Shown piece after piece: positions 45,760 through 55,299 of a stretch of DNA of 64,000 nt (its first letter is position 1; the number at the start of each line of letters is the position of its first letter). Both the position numbers and the translations under genes were made by a program. The notes under the pieces were generated by a model, which saw only the letters and a program-made list of their open reading frames with translations, was not told the DNA's origin and did no database searches. This stretch comes from Salipaludibacillus aurantiacus (GTDB lineage: Bacteria; Bacillota; Bacilli; Bacillales; Salisediminibacteriaceae): NCBI RefSeq assembly GCF_900111295.1, contig NZ_FOGT01000005.1:62001-126000 (forward strand). Direction: 5' to 3'.

Positions 45760-46926
45760 TTGACTAATGAAGGATCTTCACTGTCTTTTTCCATGAAAGA
45801 AGGCATTTGGCTTGAACGGGGAAACGAGGTGGATGAATTAATATCCTTATCTCTTGAACCTGATATTTCTGTAAATGAGAGCGAAAATGAAGTGGTTGTT
45901 AAAGGGGCTCTCCATTTAACCGGAGAATACAGAATGGAACCGGAAGAAGGGACAGAAGAAGAGAATGAAGATGAGAACCAGTTAAATCAAATGGTTTTCC
46001 GGTCAGTTGAAGAAGTCTCTTTATCAGAGAACGGAATTGGAGAAATCAGGCACCAGTTTCCGTTAGACATAACGATACCGAAAGAACGGGTGGACAATCT
46101 GGAGGATATTTATCTCACTGTGGAAGGCTTTGACTACGACGTCCCTGAAAACGGATATTTGGAAATAAGTGCTGATCTCTCAATTTTAGGTATCCGGTCA
46201 GGAGAAGAGCAGGCTGACCAGGAAGATAATTATAAAGAAGATTTAACAGACAGAACGTTTTCTTTTGAGCAGGTAAGGGCTGAAGAATATGAGGACAATG
46301 AAGAAACTGAAAAAGAGGCTGAAACAGTCACCGATTTATATGAAGAAGAAAGAGAAGAGGAATATGAAACGGAAGCTGTTACACCTGAAGAATATGATCC
46401 TGTGCACGGCGGAGAAGAATGTCCGCCCGCTTATACTTTAAAAGCAGGACCGTCTGATGATAACAATAATTGGAATTCATATGAAGGCAGCAGCAAGGTG
46501 AATAATGAAGAAGACTATTTGGAAGAAAACAGACCAGAAGCTGAAAGCGCCGGAGATTATAATGAGAAAGCTTACGAGTATGAGGCCTATGAGGAAAGGC
46601 CAGCGGAAGCTATGCCTGAAGAACAGGAAGAAACAGAAGTTGAACAAGTAAAAGCAGCAGAGGAGCAGGAGAAAGAAAGAGATCAATCGGACTCTTCTGA
46701 ATCGGAAAATGCTTTGTATTTAACAAAAATGCTTTCTGGAGATAAGGAAGAGGCATATTCAAAATTACGGATGTGTATCGTGCAGAATGGGGAGTCTTTA
46801 AATACGATTGCAGACCGTTATGACATGCAAGTCAGTCAATTAATGAGAATGAACCGGCTTAAGGATGAACAAGTGGGCGAAGGACAAATCCTGTATATCC
46901 CTGTAAGGAAGCCATCCTCCGATTAA
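45760..46926 (+). CDS. spoVID: spore coat morphogenetic protein SpoVID
   Basis: 388 residues from TTG, 8 bases after AGGAGG. The N-terminal domain (residues 5-150: LSFSMKEGIWLERGNEVDELISLSLEPD, LHLTGEYRMEP, FPLDITIPKERV) is homologous to B. subtilis SpoVID. A long acidic low-complexity region rich in Glu and Tyr follows (about 150-325), and a C-terminal LysM domain ends the protein (RMCIVQNGESLNTIADRYDM to the end). SpoVID surrounds the forespore and drives coat encasement with SafA. It starts the spoVID, unknown gene, ysxE cluster. Confidence 0.93.
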   Translation: MTNEGSSLSFSMKEGIWLERGNEVDELISLSLEPDISVNESENEVVVKGALHLTGEYRMEPEEGTEEENEDENQLNQMVFRSVEEVSLSENGIGEIRHQFPLDITIPKERVDNLEDIYLTVEGFDYDVPENGYLEISADLSILGIRSGEEQADQEDNYKEDLTDRTFSFEQVRAEEYEDNEETEKEAETVTDLYEEEREEEYETEAVTPEEYDPVHGGEECPPAYTLKAGPSDDNNNWNSYEGSSKVNNEEDYLEENRPEAESAGDYNEKAYEYEAYEERPAEAMPEEQEETEVEQVKAAEEQEKERDQSDSSESENALYLTKMLSGDKEEAYSKLRMCIVQNGESLNTIADRYDMQVSQLMRMNRLKDEQVGEGQILYIPVRKPSSD

Positions 46927-46943
46927 AGAAAGGGGGAAGAGAA

Positions 46944-47858
46944 ATGATCCAGTTAGCGTTTATCGAAAACCATTATCCTTTTTGTGAATTTAAGTGGATT
47001 GAAGAAGGAAAAATCATTGAAACTGAAAAGGGCAAAAAGCGGGTGGAAATATGGACGGATAAGGAGACACTGGATGCACACATTGAATGGCGGGAGAAGC
47101 TCGCTAAAGAAACGGATAGTTTAACTGACAGAATGATTCAGACTGCTAATGGAGATAAAGCGGTAGAAACAGATACAGGATGGTTAACCCTGCATGATTA
47201 TGTTGACCATCCTTATCCTGTTACCAGTAATGTTAAACAAACCGGCCACTTTATAGGCATGTATGCATCTGTGAAAATGGACAACAGTATGGGACGCTTA
47301 AACCTTGCAAATTGGCAGGAGGATGCACTATTTTTAAGTAAATCTATCAAATTAAAGTTGAAACAGAAAGGCTTAATCGAAAGATTGAGAGTAGAGGCAG
47401 AGGACCGGGTAAAAAAAGCTGAAGTTTTATTTAAAGAAGAATCCGCAGAGGAAGCGGCATCTGTGCTGAGTATTGAGTCGCCAAGCCAAGCCAAAATGAT
47501 ATATGGACGGATGTATTGGGAAAATCAGGGGAAAAGTTTTCAAAATAAGTACCTGGTGCTTAGGTCTTTCCTTAAAGAATGGGTGGAGGCAAACGGGACC
47601 GGGGAATTAACGCACCTTTTTGATGGATTGGATGAGACATTTCCTTTAAGAGAACAAAAAGGAAGGCAGTTGTTAGCTGCCATTGTTTATCCCCACGAGT
47701 ATATCTCCTTTATGAAATGGTTAAATGAAGCTGGGGAATCCACCGAAATTGAGGAGCGCGTGAACAGCTTAATGAAAGAGTGGGATATTATGAAGACACT
47801 CACAGAACATGTAGCCGAATGGATAAGGGAGCCGGAGAGAAGGTTGTCCAATGTCTAA
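46944..47858 (+). CDS. uncharacterised protein, candidate degenerate CotS/YsxE-like pseudokinase
   Basis: 304 residues; I do not recognise a named family. AAAGGGGGAAGAG precedes the ATG, and the last 8 bases overlap ysxE, so it is co-translated with it. Its layout parallels YsxE: GKIIETEKGKKRVEIW, then KETLDAHIEWREKL, NGDKAVETDTGWLTLHDYV line up with GKVLKVETDYGVFALK, KEQTDWFIHVMRRL and GDYSVFDGNYTYYLMPW; near the end LLAAIVYPHEYISFMKWL resembles LLMSYLLFPENIFQMIDQ. No HGxxxxN or DFD-type catalytic motif is present. The relation is inferred by eye only. Confidence 0.7.
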   Translation: MIQLAFIENHYPFCEFKWIEEGKIIETEKGKKRVEIWTDKETLDAHIEWREKLAKETDSLTDRMIQTANGDKAVETDTGWLTLHDYVDHPYPVTSNVKQTGHFIGMYASVKMDNSMGRLNLANWQEDALFLSKSIKLKLKQKGLIERLRVEAEDRVKKAEVLFKEESAEEAASVLSIESPSQAKMIYGRMYWENQGKSFQNKYLVLRSFLKEWVEANGTGELTHLFDGLDETFPLREQKGRQLLAAIVYPHEYISFMKWLNEAGESTEIEERVNSLMKEWDIMKTLTEHVAEWIREPERRLSNV

Positions 47859-48855
47859 AACACTCGTTGATCAAATCATAAGTCAAGTCCTTTTTCAGTA
47901 TGATTTAAGACCAAAGAATGTCCACCTTTATGGTAAAGTACTGAAAGTTGAAACAGATTATGGAGTTTTCGCCCTTAAAAAAACGACTATGAACAAAGAA
48001 CAGACCGACTGGTTTATTCATGTAATGAGGAGACTGGACAGAATAGGCTTTCCATTTTTTGTCCCTGTTCTGCCTACTAAATATGGGGATTACAGTGTGT
48101 TTGATGGGAATTATACGTATTATTTAATGCCGTGGCACGAAGATCACCGCAACTTCAGGCATCAGGTTCAGCCGGAGGAAACGATGGTTGAAGAGGTAGC
48201 GAAATTACACAGTTTAACAGAAAGAACACAGGATTACGGAGAAGATTCTCTGGATGAATCGTTCCGGCTGCTTAAAGAGAGATGGGATTTAAGAAAGCTT
48301 GAAGTTGAAAAATATGTGGATGAGATTGAAAAAAACATCTATTACTCTCCTTTTGAACTGACTATACTCACTCACTTTGAAAGGACGAAACAGCTGGCTG
48401 GTCAGGCTGAGTGGCATCTCGAGCAGTGGCTGGATTTATCCAAGGAAAAGAAAAAATACAGAAGTGTGCTTTGCCATGGCAGGCTTAACAGGAGCCATGC
48501 ATGCTTTGATGAGTACGGTACGGCTTATTTTATTAACTTTGAAAAGGCAGTGCTGGATACACCGGCAAGAGATCTGGCCATCCTTTTCAGACATTATTTT
48601 CAATCCAGACCTTGGGATGAGCAGGAAGGCCAGCATTGGCTGAATATTTACGAGAAACATTTCACTTTCTTTGATGAAGAGCGCCATTTATTAATGAGTT
48701 ATCTTCTGTTCCCGGAGAATATTTTTCAAATGATTGACCAATACCGCTCTCCTGAAAGGTCTAAGGCAGAAATACAAATGGTTATGAAACTGGAACGGCG
48801 GCTTTTAACGATGAACAGAGTTCACCGGTTTGTTAATCAAGTCCAGAACGCATAA
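47851..48855 (+). CDS. ysxE: YsxE, CotS-family spore coat protein (kinase-like)
   Basis: 334 residues with an aminoglycoside-phosphotransferase-like fold: N-lobe lysine region FALKKTT (K43/K44), hinge YYLMPW, and the catalytic loop at 209-213 reading HGRLN in place of the usual HGDxxxxN, with NFEKA (229-233) in place of D-F/I-D/E. Substitution of Asp by Arg and Asn suggests it no longer phosphorylates, or does so unusually. B. subtilis YsxE is a coat protein encoded beside spoVID. Confidence 0.9.
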   Translation: MSKTLVDQIISQVLFQYDLRPKNVHLYGKVLKVETDYGVFALKKTTMNKEQTDWFIHVMRRLDRIGFPFFVPVLPTKYGDYSVFDGNYTYYLMPWHEDHRNFRHQVQPEETMVEEVAKLHSLTERTQDYGEDSLDESFRLLKERWDLRKLEVEKYVDEIEKNIYYSPFELTILTHFERTKQLAGQAEWHLEQWLDLSKEKKKYRSVLCHGRLNRSHACFDEYGTAYFINFEKAVLDTPARDLAILFRHYFQSRPWDEQEGQHWLNIYEKHFTFFDEERHLLMSYLLFPENIFQMIDQYRSPERSKAEIQMVMKLERRLLTMNRVHRFVNQVQNA

Positions 48856-48865
48856 ATAAAGGAGG

Positions 48866-48898
48866 AAAACGGTTCACAAAGGTGATCCGTTTTTTTTA
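48866..48898 (+). terminator. terminator after spoVID-ysxE
   Basis: AAAACGG-T-TCAC pairs with GTGA-T-CCGTTTT, followed by a run of Ts. Confidence 0.85.
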
Positions 48899-48899
48899 T

Positions 48900-49121
48900 T
48901 TACGGCAGCCAGTAAAGGAGATAAAGGAAAACAAAAATTGAAAGCAGAATAACGTCAAAGGTTGTCGGGAGAAGAAGTGTACGGATAAGCTGGAAAATAA
49001 TTAAAGGCAGCAGGAGCTGAAAAAATAAATCCATCAGTCTACGGAGGCGCCAATGAATTTTTGGCTTGCCTGCTCTGCGTTTCATTGCTCTTGCAAGTTT
49101 ATGGTGGGTAAACCGGCGCAT
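48900..49121 (-). CDS. small membrane protein with basic N-terminus
   Basis: 73 residues: about 28 positively charged residues-rich positions at the start (MRRFTHHKLARAMKRRAGKP), then two hydrophobic segments (LFFQLLLPLIIFQLI and FDVILLSIFVFLYLLYW). AAAGGAGC lies 7 bases before the ATG on the minus strand. Not recognised; topology prediction is N-in with two helices. Confidence 0.6.
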   Translation of the reverse strand: MRRFTHHKLARAMKRRAGKPKIHWRLRRLMDLFFQLLLPLIIFQLIRTLLLPTTFDVILLSIFVFLYLLYWLP

Positions 49122-49228
49122 ACGTCTGCTCCTTTCACAGAAGTTATATTAATCTATGCGCCTCATGAAAATAAGTGTATAACAACCATAATGACAGGTA
49201 CATCCTACACTTAAGGGAGATGATGGAA

Positions 49229-49333
49229 ATGCTGAGTATGCCATTTATTATTTATGAAGTGCTGTGGGGGCTTTGCCTCATTTGGCTTCTCCAAAAAGTC
49301 ATAAGAGTACTCTTAATGAAAGAGCAGGATTAA
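49229..49333 (+). CDS. 34-residue membrane peptide at the head of an ABC operon
   Basis: ATG lies 9 bases after AGGGAG and opens MLSMPFIIYEVLWGLCLIWL followed by LQKVIRVLLMKEQD. It is one transmembrane helix with a charged C-terminus. Two further in-frame ATGs occur just upstream but too close to the ribosome-binding site. The stop is 3 bases before the permease gene, a spacing that implies co-translation. No family is recognised. Confidence 0.6.
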   Translation: MLSMPFIIYEVLWGLCLIWLLQKVIRVLLMKEQD

Positions 49334-49336
49334 AAG

Positions 49337-50542
49337 ATGATCAAGAAACCTATTGATATTGTTAAGAAGAATATTGTCCGGTTTCCCCGAAGGACATTAT
49401 TGCTGCTTAGCAGTTTTATGCTTACCGGATTTGTCCTCTTTTCCAGTATATATATGTTCCAGTCTGTGAGTAACGGAGCGGAACTGCTTGAAGGTCGAGC
49501 CGGAGCGGATTTGATTATTTCTTCCGGGAAATTTAACCCTTACAGCTTAACAGGCGAAAAAGATACTTATTTCAATGGCAAGCAGCTGCTGGAGTTTCTC
49601 GGTAAAAACGAACACATAACAGCTGTTGCGCCGCAGCTTTATCTTGAAACAATTTCTACTGTATGCTGTGGGACTGAAGGGAACTTCCCTGTAGTAGCTA
49701 TTGATCCGAAAAATGATTTTACTTTAAAGCCATTCCAGGTTCTGAGTGAACCTTTAGGGGATAAAGAAGTTGTAATCGGTGCGAAAGCCGGGGGAGACAG
49801 GTTTATTTTCCATGCCGGTGATGAGCAGATACAGGAAAAAGTCCTTTTGTTTTATGAAACCTATACAGTTAAGGACAGTCTGTTCCAGACGGGTTCAGGA
49901 ATCGATGACACCATTTATATGAGTTTGCATGAGGCAGAAAATATAATTACCAGTCCTTTTTACATAAAAGAATTGCCGGAAAACCCGTTGTCTGCTGTTT
50001 TTGTGCAAGTAGATGAAGGTGAAACAGACACAGCGGCAAATGAGATAGAAGAAAAATTTCCTCACTTGCATTTACAATTTGGAAACGAGCTTAAAGGAAA
50101 CCTGCAGCAGTTTCTGCAGCCTATGAAAGTCTTATCGTTCGGGGTGGTCATCCTTGTATTAGGTATGAATATTCTGCAGGTTTTAACCCAGTTTATCGGC
50201 ATCGTAAATGAGAGAAAACAGGAGCTGGGAATGCTGCGTGTTATGGGAGCTTCAAAATGGCAGGTGGGGAAACTTATGTTACTTGAAGCCTGGCTCGCCG
50301 GGGCCGGCGGGGGAGCTTTAGGCATTATTTTATCTTTTGCCGTATTCTATGACCAGAAAGATCTTATTTTAATAGTTATTGAACTCCCCCTCATTTTTCC
50401 TGTGTGGAGGGAGGCCATACTTTATGGAGGAGGCACAGCAGTTTTTCTCGGTTTGTGGGCTGCTGTCGGCGCGGGGCTAGCCATCCGGTCACTCTTAAAG
50501 TCACCGCCGTTCTATTTAGTACAGGAAGGAGAATCTGTATGA
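49337..50542 (+). CDS. MacB/FtsX-type ABC transporter permease
   Basis: 401 residues: N-terminal membrane helix (RTLLLLSSFMLTGFVLFSSIYMF), a large extracytoplasmic domain (about 45-255) and three C-terminal helices (VLSFGVVILVLGMNILQVL, LLEAWLAGAGGGALGIILSF, AVFLGLWAAVGAGLAIRSLL). IVNERKQELGMLRVMGASKWQV is the FtsX/LolC loop. Adjacent cysteines C110-C111 sit in the external domain in STVCCGTEG. Transported substrate unknown. The stop overlaps the ATPase start (ATGA). Confidence 0.88.
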   Translation: MIKKPIDIVKKNIVRFPRRTLLLLSSFMLTGFVLFSSIYMFQSVSNGAELLEGRAGADLIISSGKFNPYSLTGEKDTYFNGKQLLEFLGKNEHITAVAPQLYLETISTVCCGTEGNFPVVAIDPKNDFTLKPFQVLSEPLGDKEVVIGAKAGGDRFIFHAGDEQIQEKVLLFYETYTVKDSLFQTGSGIDDTIYMSLHEAENIITSPFYIKELPENPLSAVFVQVDEGETDTAANEIEEKFPHLHLQFGNELKGNLQQFLQPMKVLSFGVVILVLGMNILQVLTQFIGIVNERKQELGMLRVMGASKWQVGKLMLLEAWLAGAGGGALGIILSFAVFYDQKDLILIVIELPLIFPVWREAILYGGGTAVFLGLWAAVGAGLAIRSLLKSPPFYLVQEGESV

Positions 50543-51306
50543 TTGAATGTGTCGGGCTCTCAAAAATTTATCGTGTAACGAGAACAAAAAGATTGTCTGC
50601 TGTGAAAAGCGTCGATGTTGTAATCAAAGAGAACACATTTTTATCACTTACAGGACGATCGGGAAGCGGTAAATCAACCTTAATCGCTCTTATCACAGGA
50701 ATGTTGCCTCCGACAGCAGGTGAGGTCATAGTTAACGGCCAAAGACTTTCAGATTTGGGAGAACGTGGTCTGACAAAATTAAGAAGAGGATATTTTGGCA
50801 GTATCAGGCAGTATCCAGCGCTCCATCCATCGTTAACAGTACTGGAAAATGTCATTTTACCTTTAGTCGTGACTTCACTTTTTATAAAAGAGAAAAAGTG
50901 TGCAGCCGAACGCTATTTATCGCAAGTCGGATTAGGAAACCGGATGGATCATTATCCTAAACAGCTGAGCGGGGGAGAGGTCAGAAGGGCTGCCATCGCC
51001 AGAGCGTTAATTATGGAGCCTGAGGTGCTGATTGCTGATGAGCCTACGGCTTCCCTGGACAGGGAGTCCGCTGTGCAAGTATTAAGACTTTTAAACGCTC
51101 TGCATAAGGCAGGTAAAACGGTCGTGGTAGCAAGCCACGATTCCCTGGTAGATAACTATGCGACGGAACAAGCCAGGATGGAAAGCGGTAAATTAGCATA
51201 CGTTAGTTTGACGAAGTTTACTTCTGGACAGAATAGGATAAAGGAAGCCGCTGAATCTCCAGTTTTAGATCAAATCTCTATTGATTCTGAACAGAAGTCA
51301 CGGTAA
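50539..51306 (+). CDS. MacB/LolD-type ABC transporter ATPase
   Basis: 255 residues. Walker [14 protein letters not shown]-loop SIRQYPALHPSLTVLENV, signature LSGGEVRRAAIARAL, Walker B VLIADEPTASLD and VVASHDSLV are intact. The ATG after GGAAGGAGAA overlaps the permease stop. A longer frame starting within the permease is rejected. About 30 C-terminal residues extend beyond the core. Confidence 0.92.
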   Translation: MIECVGLSKIYRVTRTKRLSAVKSVDVVIKENTFLSLTGRSGSGKSTLIALITGMLPPTAGEVIVNGQRLSDLGERGLTKLRRGYFGSIRQYPALHPSLTVLENVILPLVVTSLFIKEKKCAAERYLSQVGLGNRMDHYPKQLSGGEVRRAAIARALIMEPEVLIADEPTASLDRESAVQVLRLLNALHKAGKTVVVASHDSLVDNYATEQARMESGKLAYVSLTKFTSGQNRIKEAAESPVLDQISIDSEQKSR

Positions 51307-51354
51307 AATACGGATAGATAATATATATATGTATATAAACTGAATGTAGAAAGG

Positions 51355-51627
51355 GAGGAGTACATCTCGAACCCACCAGAGAGGAAAGCCAGTGTGTCTT
51401 CACACTGCTGAGAGGTTTTCCTGGATGTAAAGATGGAAGGTCGCCCTGGAGTTGCAGCTATGAACGGCGGAGACGTTTAGTAGTGGCTGCCGGATCAGCC
51501 CCGTTAAAAGCTTAGAGTGTTCAGGGTTTGATTAAGATGGGTTTTTGAACCTGTAAAGATCCTGTAAACAAAGGTGGTACCGCGAGGAATTCAGCTCCCT
51601 TCGTCCTTTGACGAACGGGAGCTTTTT
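51355..51627 (+). ncRNA. T-box leader of valS
   Basis: A tRNA-sensing riboswitch. It contains CAGAGAGG in the stem-I start, a CCGTTA segment (51501-51506), the T-box core AGGTGGTACCGCG (51572-51584) and a terminator. By T-box knowledge, uncharged tRNA-Val would pair at the specifier and at the T-box bulge and let transcription continue. The specifier could be GTC at 51440-51442 or GTT at 51475-51477; I could not fold the stem well enough to decide. Confidence 0.85.
51593..51627 (+). terminator. T-box-controlled terminator before valS
   Basis: AGCTCCC-T-TCGTC pairs with GACGA-AC-GGGAGCT, followed by TTTT. Confidence 0.85.
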
Positions 51628-51679
51628 GTGTGGATTTTTCCAGCAATTATAAGTGAATAGATATGAGGAGGTAATGTAA

Positions 51680-54328
51680 ATGGAGGACAAACAACAGCAA
51701 GTATCAATGCCGCCGAAATACGATCCGCAGGCGACAGAAGCTAAGTGGTATCCTTACTGGGTAAATGGAAAATATTTTGAAGCAACAGGTGATAAGGATA
51801 AAGAGCCTTATACAATTGTTATCCCGCCGCCAAACGTGACGGGAAAGCTCCACCTGGGTCATGCATGGGACACGACGCTGCAGGATATTTTGATCCGTGT
51901 GAAACGAATGCAAGGCTATGATGCTCTTTGGCTGCCTGGAATGGACCATGCCGGCATAGCGACGCAGGCTAAAGTTGAAGGGAAGTTGAGGGAACAAGGT
52001 ATTTCCCGTTATGACTTGGGACGTGAAAAGTTTCTTGAAAAATCCTGGGAGTGGAAAGAGGAATATGCAGAATTTATCCGCGAACAGTGGGCTAAGCTGG
52101 GCCTTTCCCTCGATTATTCCCGTGAGCGGTTTACACTTGATGAAGGGCTGTCAAAAGCTGTACGTGAAGTGTTTGTCCGTCTTTATGAAGAAGGGCTTAT
52201 TTACCGCGGCGAATATATTATTAACTGGGATCCTGAAACTAAGACAGCCTTATCCGATATTGAAGTTATCTATAAAGACGTCCAAGGCGGATTTTATCAT
52301 ATGAAATATCCTCTTACAGACGGTTCCGGCCATATAGAGGTAGCAACCACACGTCCTGAGACAATGCTTGGAGATACGGCTGTAGCAGTTCATCCGGAAG
52401 ATGAGCGCTATAAAGACCTGATCGGTAAGAAAGTCACGTTACCGGTAATCGGAAGAGAAATAGAAATTGTGGCAGATGATTATGTGGATATGGAATTCGG
52501 CTCGGGTGCCGTTAAAATTACGCCGGCTCACGACCCGAATGATTTTGAAATTGGCAACCGTCATGATCTGGAACGTGTCCTTGTTATGGACGAAGGCGGA
52601 AAAATGAATAAAAATGCCGGCAAGTACCAGGGAATGGACCGGTTTGAGTGCCGGAAACAAATAGTCAAAGATCTTCAGGATCAGGGTGTCCTGTTTAAAA
52701 TTGAAGATCACCTTCACAGTGTCGGCCACTCCGAGCGAAGCGGAGCTGTCGTTGAACCTTATTTATCTACCCAATGGTTTGTTAAAATGGGCCCTCTGGC
52801 TGAAGAAGCAATCAAATTGCAGCAAAGCGGGGATAAAGTTAATTTCGTTCCTGACCGTTTTGAAAAAACATATATGCACTGGATAGAAAATATTCGTGAC
52901 TGGTGTATTTCCAGACAGCTTTGGTGGGGGCACAGAATTCCAGCTTGGTTCCATAAAGAAACTGGCGAGATTTATGTCGGCCGGACAGAGCCTGAAGATA
53001 TTGAAAACTGGGAACAGGATGAGGATGTTCTGGATACATGGTTCAGTTCTGCTTTATGGCCATTTTCCACAATGGGCTGGCCTGATGAAAACGCGGGAGA
53101 TTTCCGCCGCTACTATTCTACAGACGCTTTAGTCACAGGGTACGATATTATTTATTTCTGGGTTGCCCGAATGATTTTCCAAGGGAAGCATTTTACAGGA
53201 GAGCGTCCGTTTAAAGACGTTCTGATTCATGGGCTGGTCCGTGATGCTGAAGGAAGAAAGATGAGTAAATCTCTAGGTAATGGTGTAGACTCTATGGAAG
53301 TTATTGACAAATATGGTGCAGATGCGCTTCGTTTCTTCTTAAGCACAGGCAGCTCCCCTGGAAACGACTTACGTTTTTATTGGGAAAAAGTAGAAGCTAA
53401 CTGGAACTTCGGCAATAAAATCTGGAATGCATCACGGTTTGCTCTTATGAATATGGGCGACCTTAAACATGAAGAAATTGATTTAAGCGGAAAAAAATCC
53501 ATAGCTGACCAATGGATTCTGACCCGCCTGCAGGAAACCATTGAGCATGTAACCAAATTTATTGATTCCTACGAGTTCGGAGAAGTTGGCAGAGCGCTAT
53601 ATAACTTCATCTGGGATGATTTCTGTGACTGGTATATCGAAATGGCTAAACTGCCTTTAAACAGTGAAGATGAGGAAGCGAAGCATACGACCAGATCTGT
53701 ACTCGCCTATGTGCTTGACCATACGATGCGTCTTTTGCATCCGTTTATGCCGTTTATTACGGAAGAAGTATGGCAGCACCTCCCTCATGAAGGCGAATCG
53801 ATCACGGTGGCCTCATGGCCTGAGAAAAAAGAAGAATTGATGAATGAACAGGCTGTTAATGATATGCAGCTGTTACAGGAAATTATCCGGTCAGTAAGGA
53901 ATACCCGTTCAGAGCTTAACGTGCCAATGAGCAGGGAAATTACTCTTCATGTTAAAGTGGACTCCCAGGAAGTATTAGAACAGCTTGAGAGGGGAGAAGC
54001 CTACCTGCAAAAGTTCTGTAATCCGTCCGAGCTGAAAATCGGAAAAGAACTGACAGCTCCTGAAAAATCAATGAGTTCCGTATTGTCGGGAGTTGAGCTG
54101 TATATGCCATTGGCCGGCCTCCTTGACCTCGACGCAGAGATTCAGCGTCTTGAAGGCGAGCTGAAGCGTCTGGATGGGGAAGTTACCCGTGTACAGAAAA
54201 AGCTCGGGAATGAAGGCTTCATTAAAAAAGCGCCTGAAAAAATAGTAGAAGAAGAACGGGCAAAAGAAAAAGATTATCTCGAACAAAAAGATAAAGTCCA
54301 GCAGCGACTTGAAGAATTAAAAAATTAA
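51680..54328 (+). CDS. valS: valyl-tRNA synthetase
   Basis: 882 residues (B. subtilis 880). Class I synthetase: HIGH variant [16 protein letters not shown], editing (CP1) domain with the [15 protein letters not shown] segment, KMSKS in [11 protein letters not shown], an anticodon-binding helical region and a C-terminal coiled coil ([26 protein letters not shown]). ATGAGGAGG precedes the ATG. Controlled by the upstream T-box. Confidence 0.98.
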   Translation: MEDKQQQVSMPPKYDPQATEAKWYPYWVNGKYFEATGDKDKEPYTIVIPPPNVTGKLHLGHAWDTTLQDILIRVKRMQGYDALWLPGMDHAGIATQAKVEGKLREQGISRYDLGREKFLEKSWEWKEEYAEFIREQWAKLGLSLDYSRERFTLDEGLSKAVREVFVRLYEEGLIYRGEYIINWDPETKTALSDIEVIYKDVQGGFYHMKYPLTDGSGHIEVATTRPETMLGDTAVAVHPEDERYKDLIGKKVTLPVIGREIEIVADDYVDMEFGSGAVKITPAHDPNDFEIGNRHDLERVLVMDEGGKMNKNAGKYQGMDRFECRKQIVKDLQDQGVLFKIEDHLHSVGHSERSGAVVEPYLSTQWFVKMGPLAEEAIKLQQSGDKVNFVPDRFEKTYMHWIENIRDWCISRQLWWGHRIPAWFHKETGEIYVGRTEPEDIENWEQDEDVLDTWFSSALWPFSTMGWPDENAGDFRRYYSTDALVTGYDIIYFWVARMIFQGKHFTGERPFKDVLIHGLVRDAEGRKMSKSLGNGVDSMEVIDKYGADALRFFLSTGSSPGNDLRFYWEKVEANWNFGNKIWNASRFALMNMGDLKHEEIDLSGKKSIADQWILTRLQETIEHVTKFIDSYEFGEVGRALYNFIWDDFCDWYIEMAKLPLNSEDEEAKHTTRSVLAYVLDHTMRLLHPFMPFITEEVWQHLPHEGESITVASWPEKKEELMNEQAVNDMQLLQEIIRSVRNTRSELNVPMSREITLHVKVDSQEVLEQLERGEAYLQKFCNPSELKIGKELTAPEKSMSSVLSGVELYMPLAGLLDLDAEIQRLEGELKRLDGEVTRVQKKLGNEGFIKKAPEKIVEEERAKEKDYLEQKDKVQQRLEELKN

Positions 54329-54334
54329 GGGGTG

Positions 54335-54360
54335 AAAAGGGGTCAGACCCCCCTTTTTTT
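54335..54360 (+). terminator. terminator after valS
   Basis: AAGGGG and CCCCTT pair around GTCAGACC, followed by a long T run. Confidence 0.8.
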
Positions 54361-54383
54361 CCCAGAAAGCCGGAGGTGGCGTG

Positions 54384-55241
54384 ATGCCGGAGATTGCATT
54401 TTATAATGATTCCTTTGTGGATATTAACGCGAAAGTCGTTCCAATTCAGGAGCGGGCGCATCAGTTTGGAGATGGAATTTATGAAGTGATCAGGGTGTAC
54501 AATGGACGTCCTTTCTATATGGACGAGCATTTACATCGGCTTCAAAAAAGTGCAGAGGCTATTGAGCTTCAGCTGCCGTATACGTTAAATCAAATAGAAA
54601 ATTTATGCCTTGAAGGCCTTGAACGTTCAACGTTAAAAGAGGCAGAAATTTACATTCAGATTAGCCGGGGAATATATACCCGGCAGCACCATTTTCCCGA
54701 ACCGTCTTGCGCGGTTTTTACAATGACTATAAAAAATGCACGGGTTATTCCGGAAAATAAACGTGTAAACGGAATGAAAGTTCTTACTACCGAGGATGAC
54801 CGGTGGAAAAACTGTTATATTAAATCACTTAATCTCCTTCCTAACGTTATGGCTAAACAAAAGGCAAAGGTGAACGGTTGTGATGAAGCTGTGTTTCATG
54901 ACGATGGAATTGTGAAAGAAGGCTCCAGCACTAACGTGTTTACAGTTAAAAACGGCATTTTGCATACTTACCCGGCATTAAATGGCATTCTTCACGGGAT
55001 TACCCGCAGCATAGTCCTTAAGCTGGCTTCTGAAACCGGGATTGAAGTTGTGGAAGAGCCATTCAATCTGGATTTCCTGTATGAGGCTGACGAAGTATTT
55101 ATTACGAGTACCAGTATGGAAGTGATGCCGGTCTCCCAGGTCGACGAAATTGAGTTTTCAACAGTCCGGCCGGTCACAGACAAATTAATTGAGCAGTTTC
55201 AAGCTTTAAAAGATGATGTGATTACTGGGACAAAAGAATAG
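54384..55241 (+). CDS. dat: D-amino acid (D-alanine) transaminase
   Basis: 285 residues, close to Bacillus D-AAT (about 283). A PLP fold-type IV enzyme: FGDGIYEVIRVYNGRPFYMDEHLHRL, the PLP lysine K147 in NCYIKSLNLLPNV, CDEAVFHDDGIVKEGSSTNVF and HGITRSIVL. It interconverts D-Ala and D-Glu for the cell wall. The ATG 7 bases after GGAGG is chosen over an adjacent GTG. B. subtilis lacks a gene here, so this is an insertion in the conserved order between valS and folC. Confidence 0.9.
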   Translation: MPEIAFYNDSFVDINAKVVPIQERAHQFGDGIYEVIRVYNGRPFYMDEHLHRLQKSAEAIELQLPYTLNQIENLCLEGLERSTLKEAEIYIQISRGIYTRQHHFPEPSCAVFTMTIKNARVIPENKRVNGMKVLTTEDDRWKNCYIKSLNLLPNVMAKQKAKVNGCDEAVFHDDGIVKEGSSTNVFTVKNGILHTYPALNGILHGITRSIVLKLASETGIEVVEEPFNLDFLYEADEVFITSTSMEVMPVSQVDEIEFSTVRPVTDKLIEQFQALKDDVITGTKE

Positions 55242-55252
55242 GATCCATAAAG

Positions 55253-55299
55253 AAACCTGGAGAAATATCGTATGATATTTTTCCAGGTTTTCTATTTTT
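55253..55299 (+). terminator. terminator hairpin after dat (dispersed family copy C)
   Basis: AAACCTGGAGAAATATC pairs with GATATTTTTCCAGGTTT, followed by TCTATTTTT and AGTTAAAGAAG. Confidence 0.85.
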
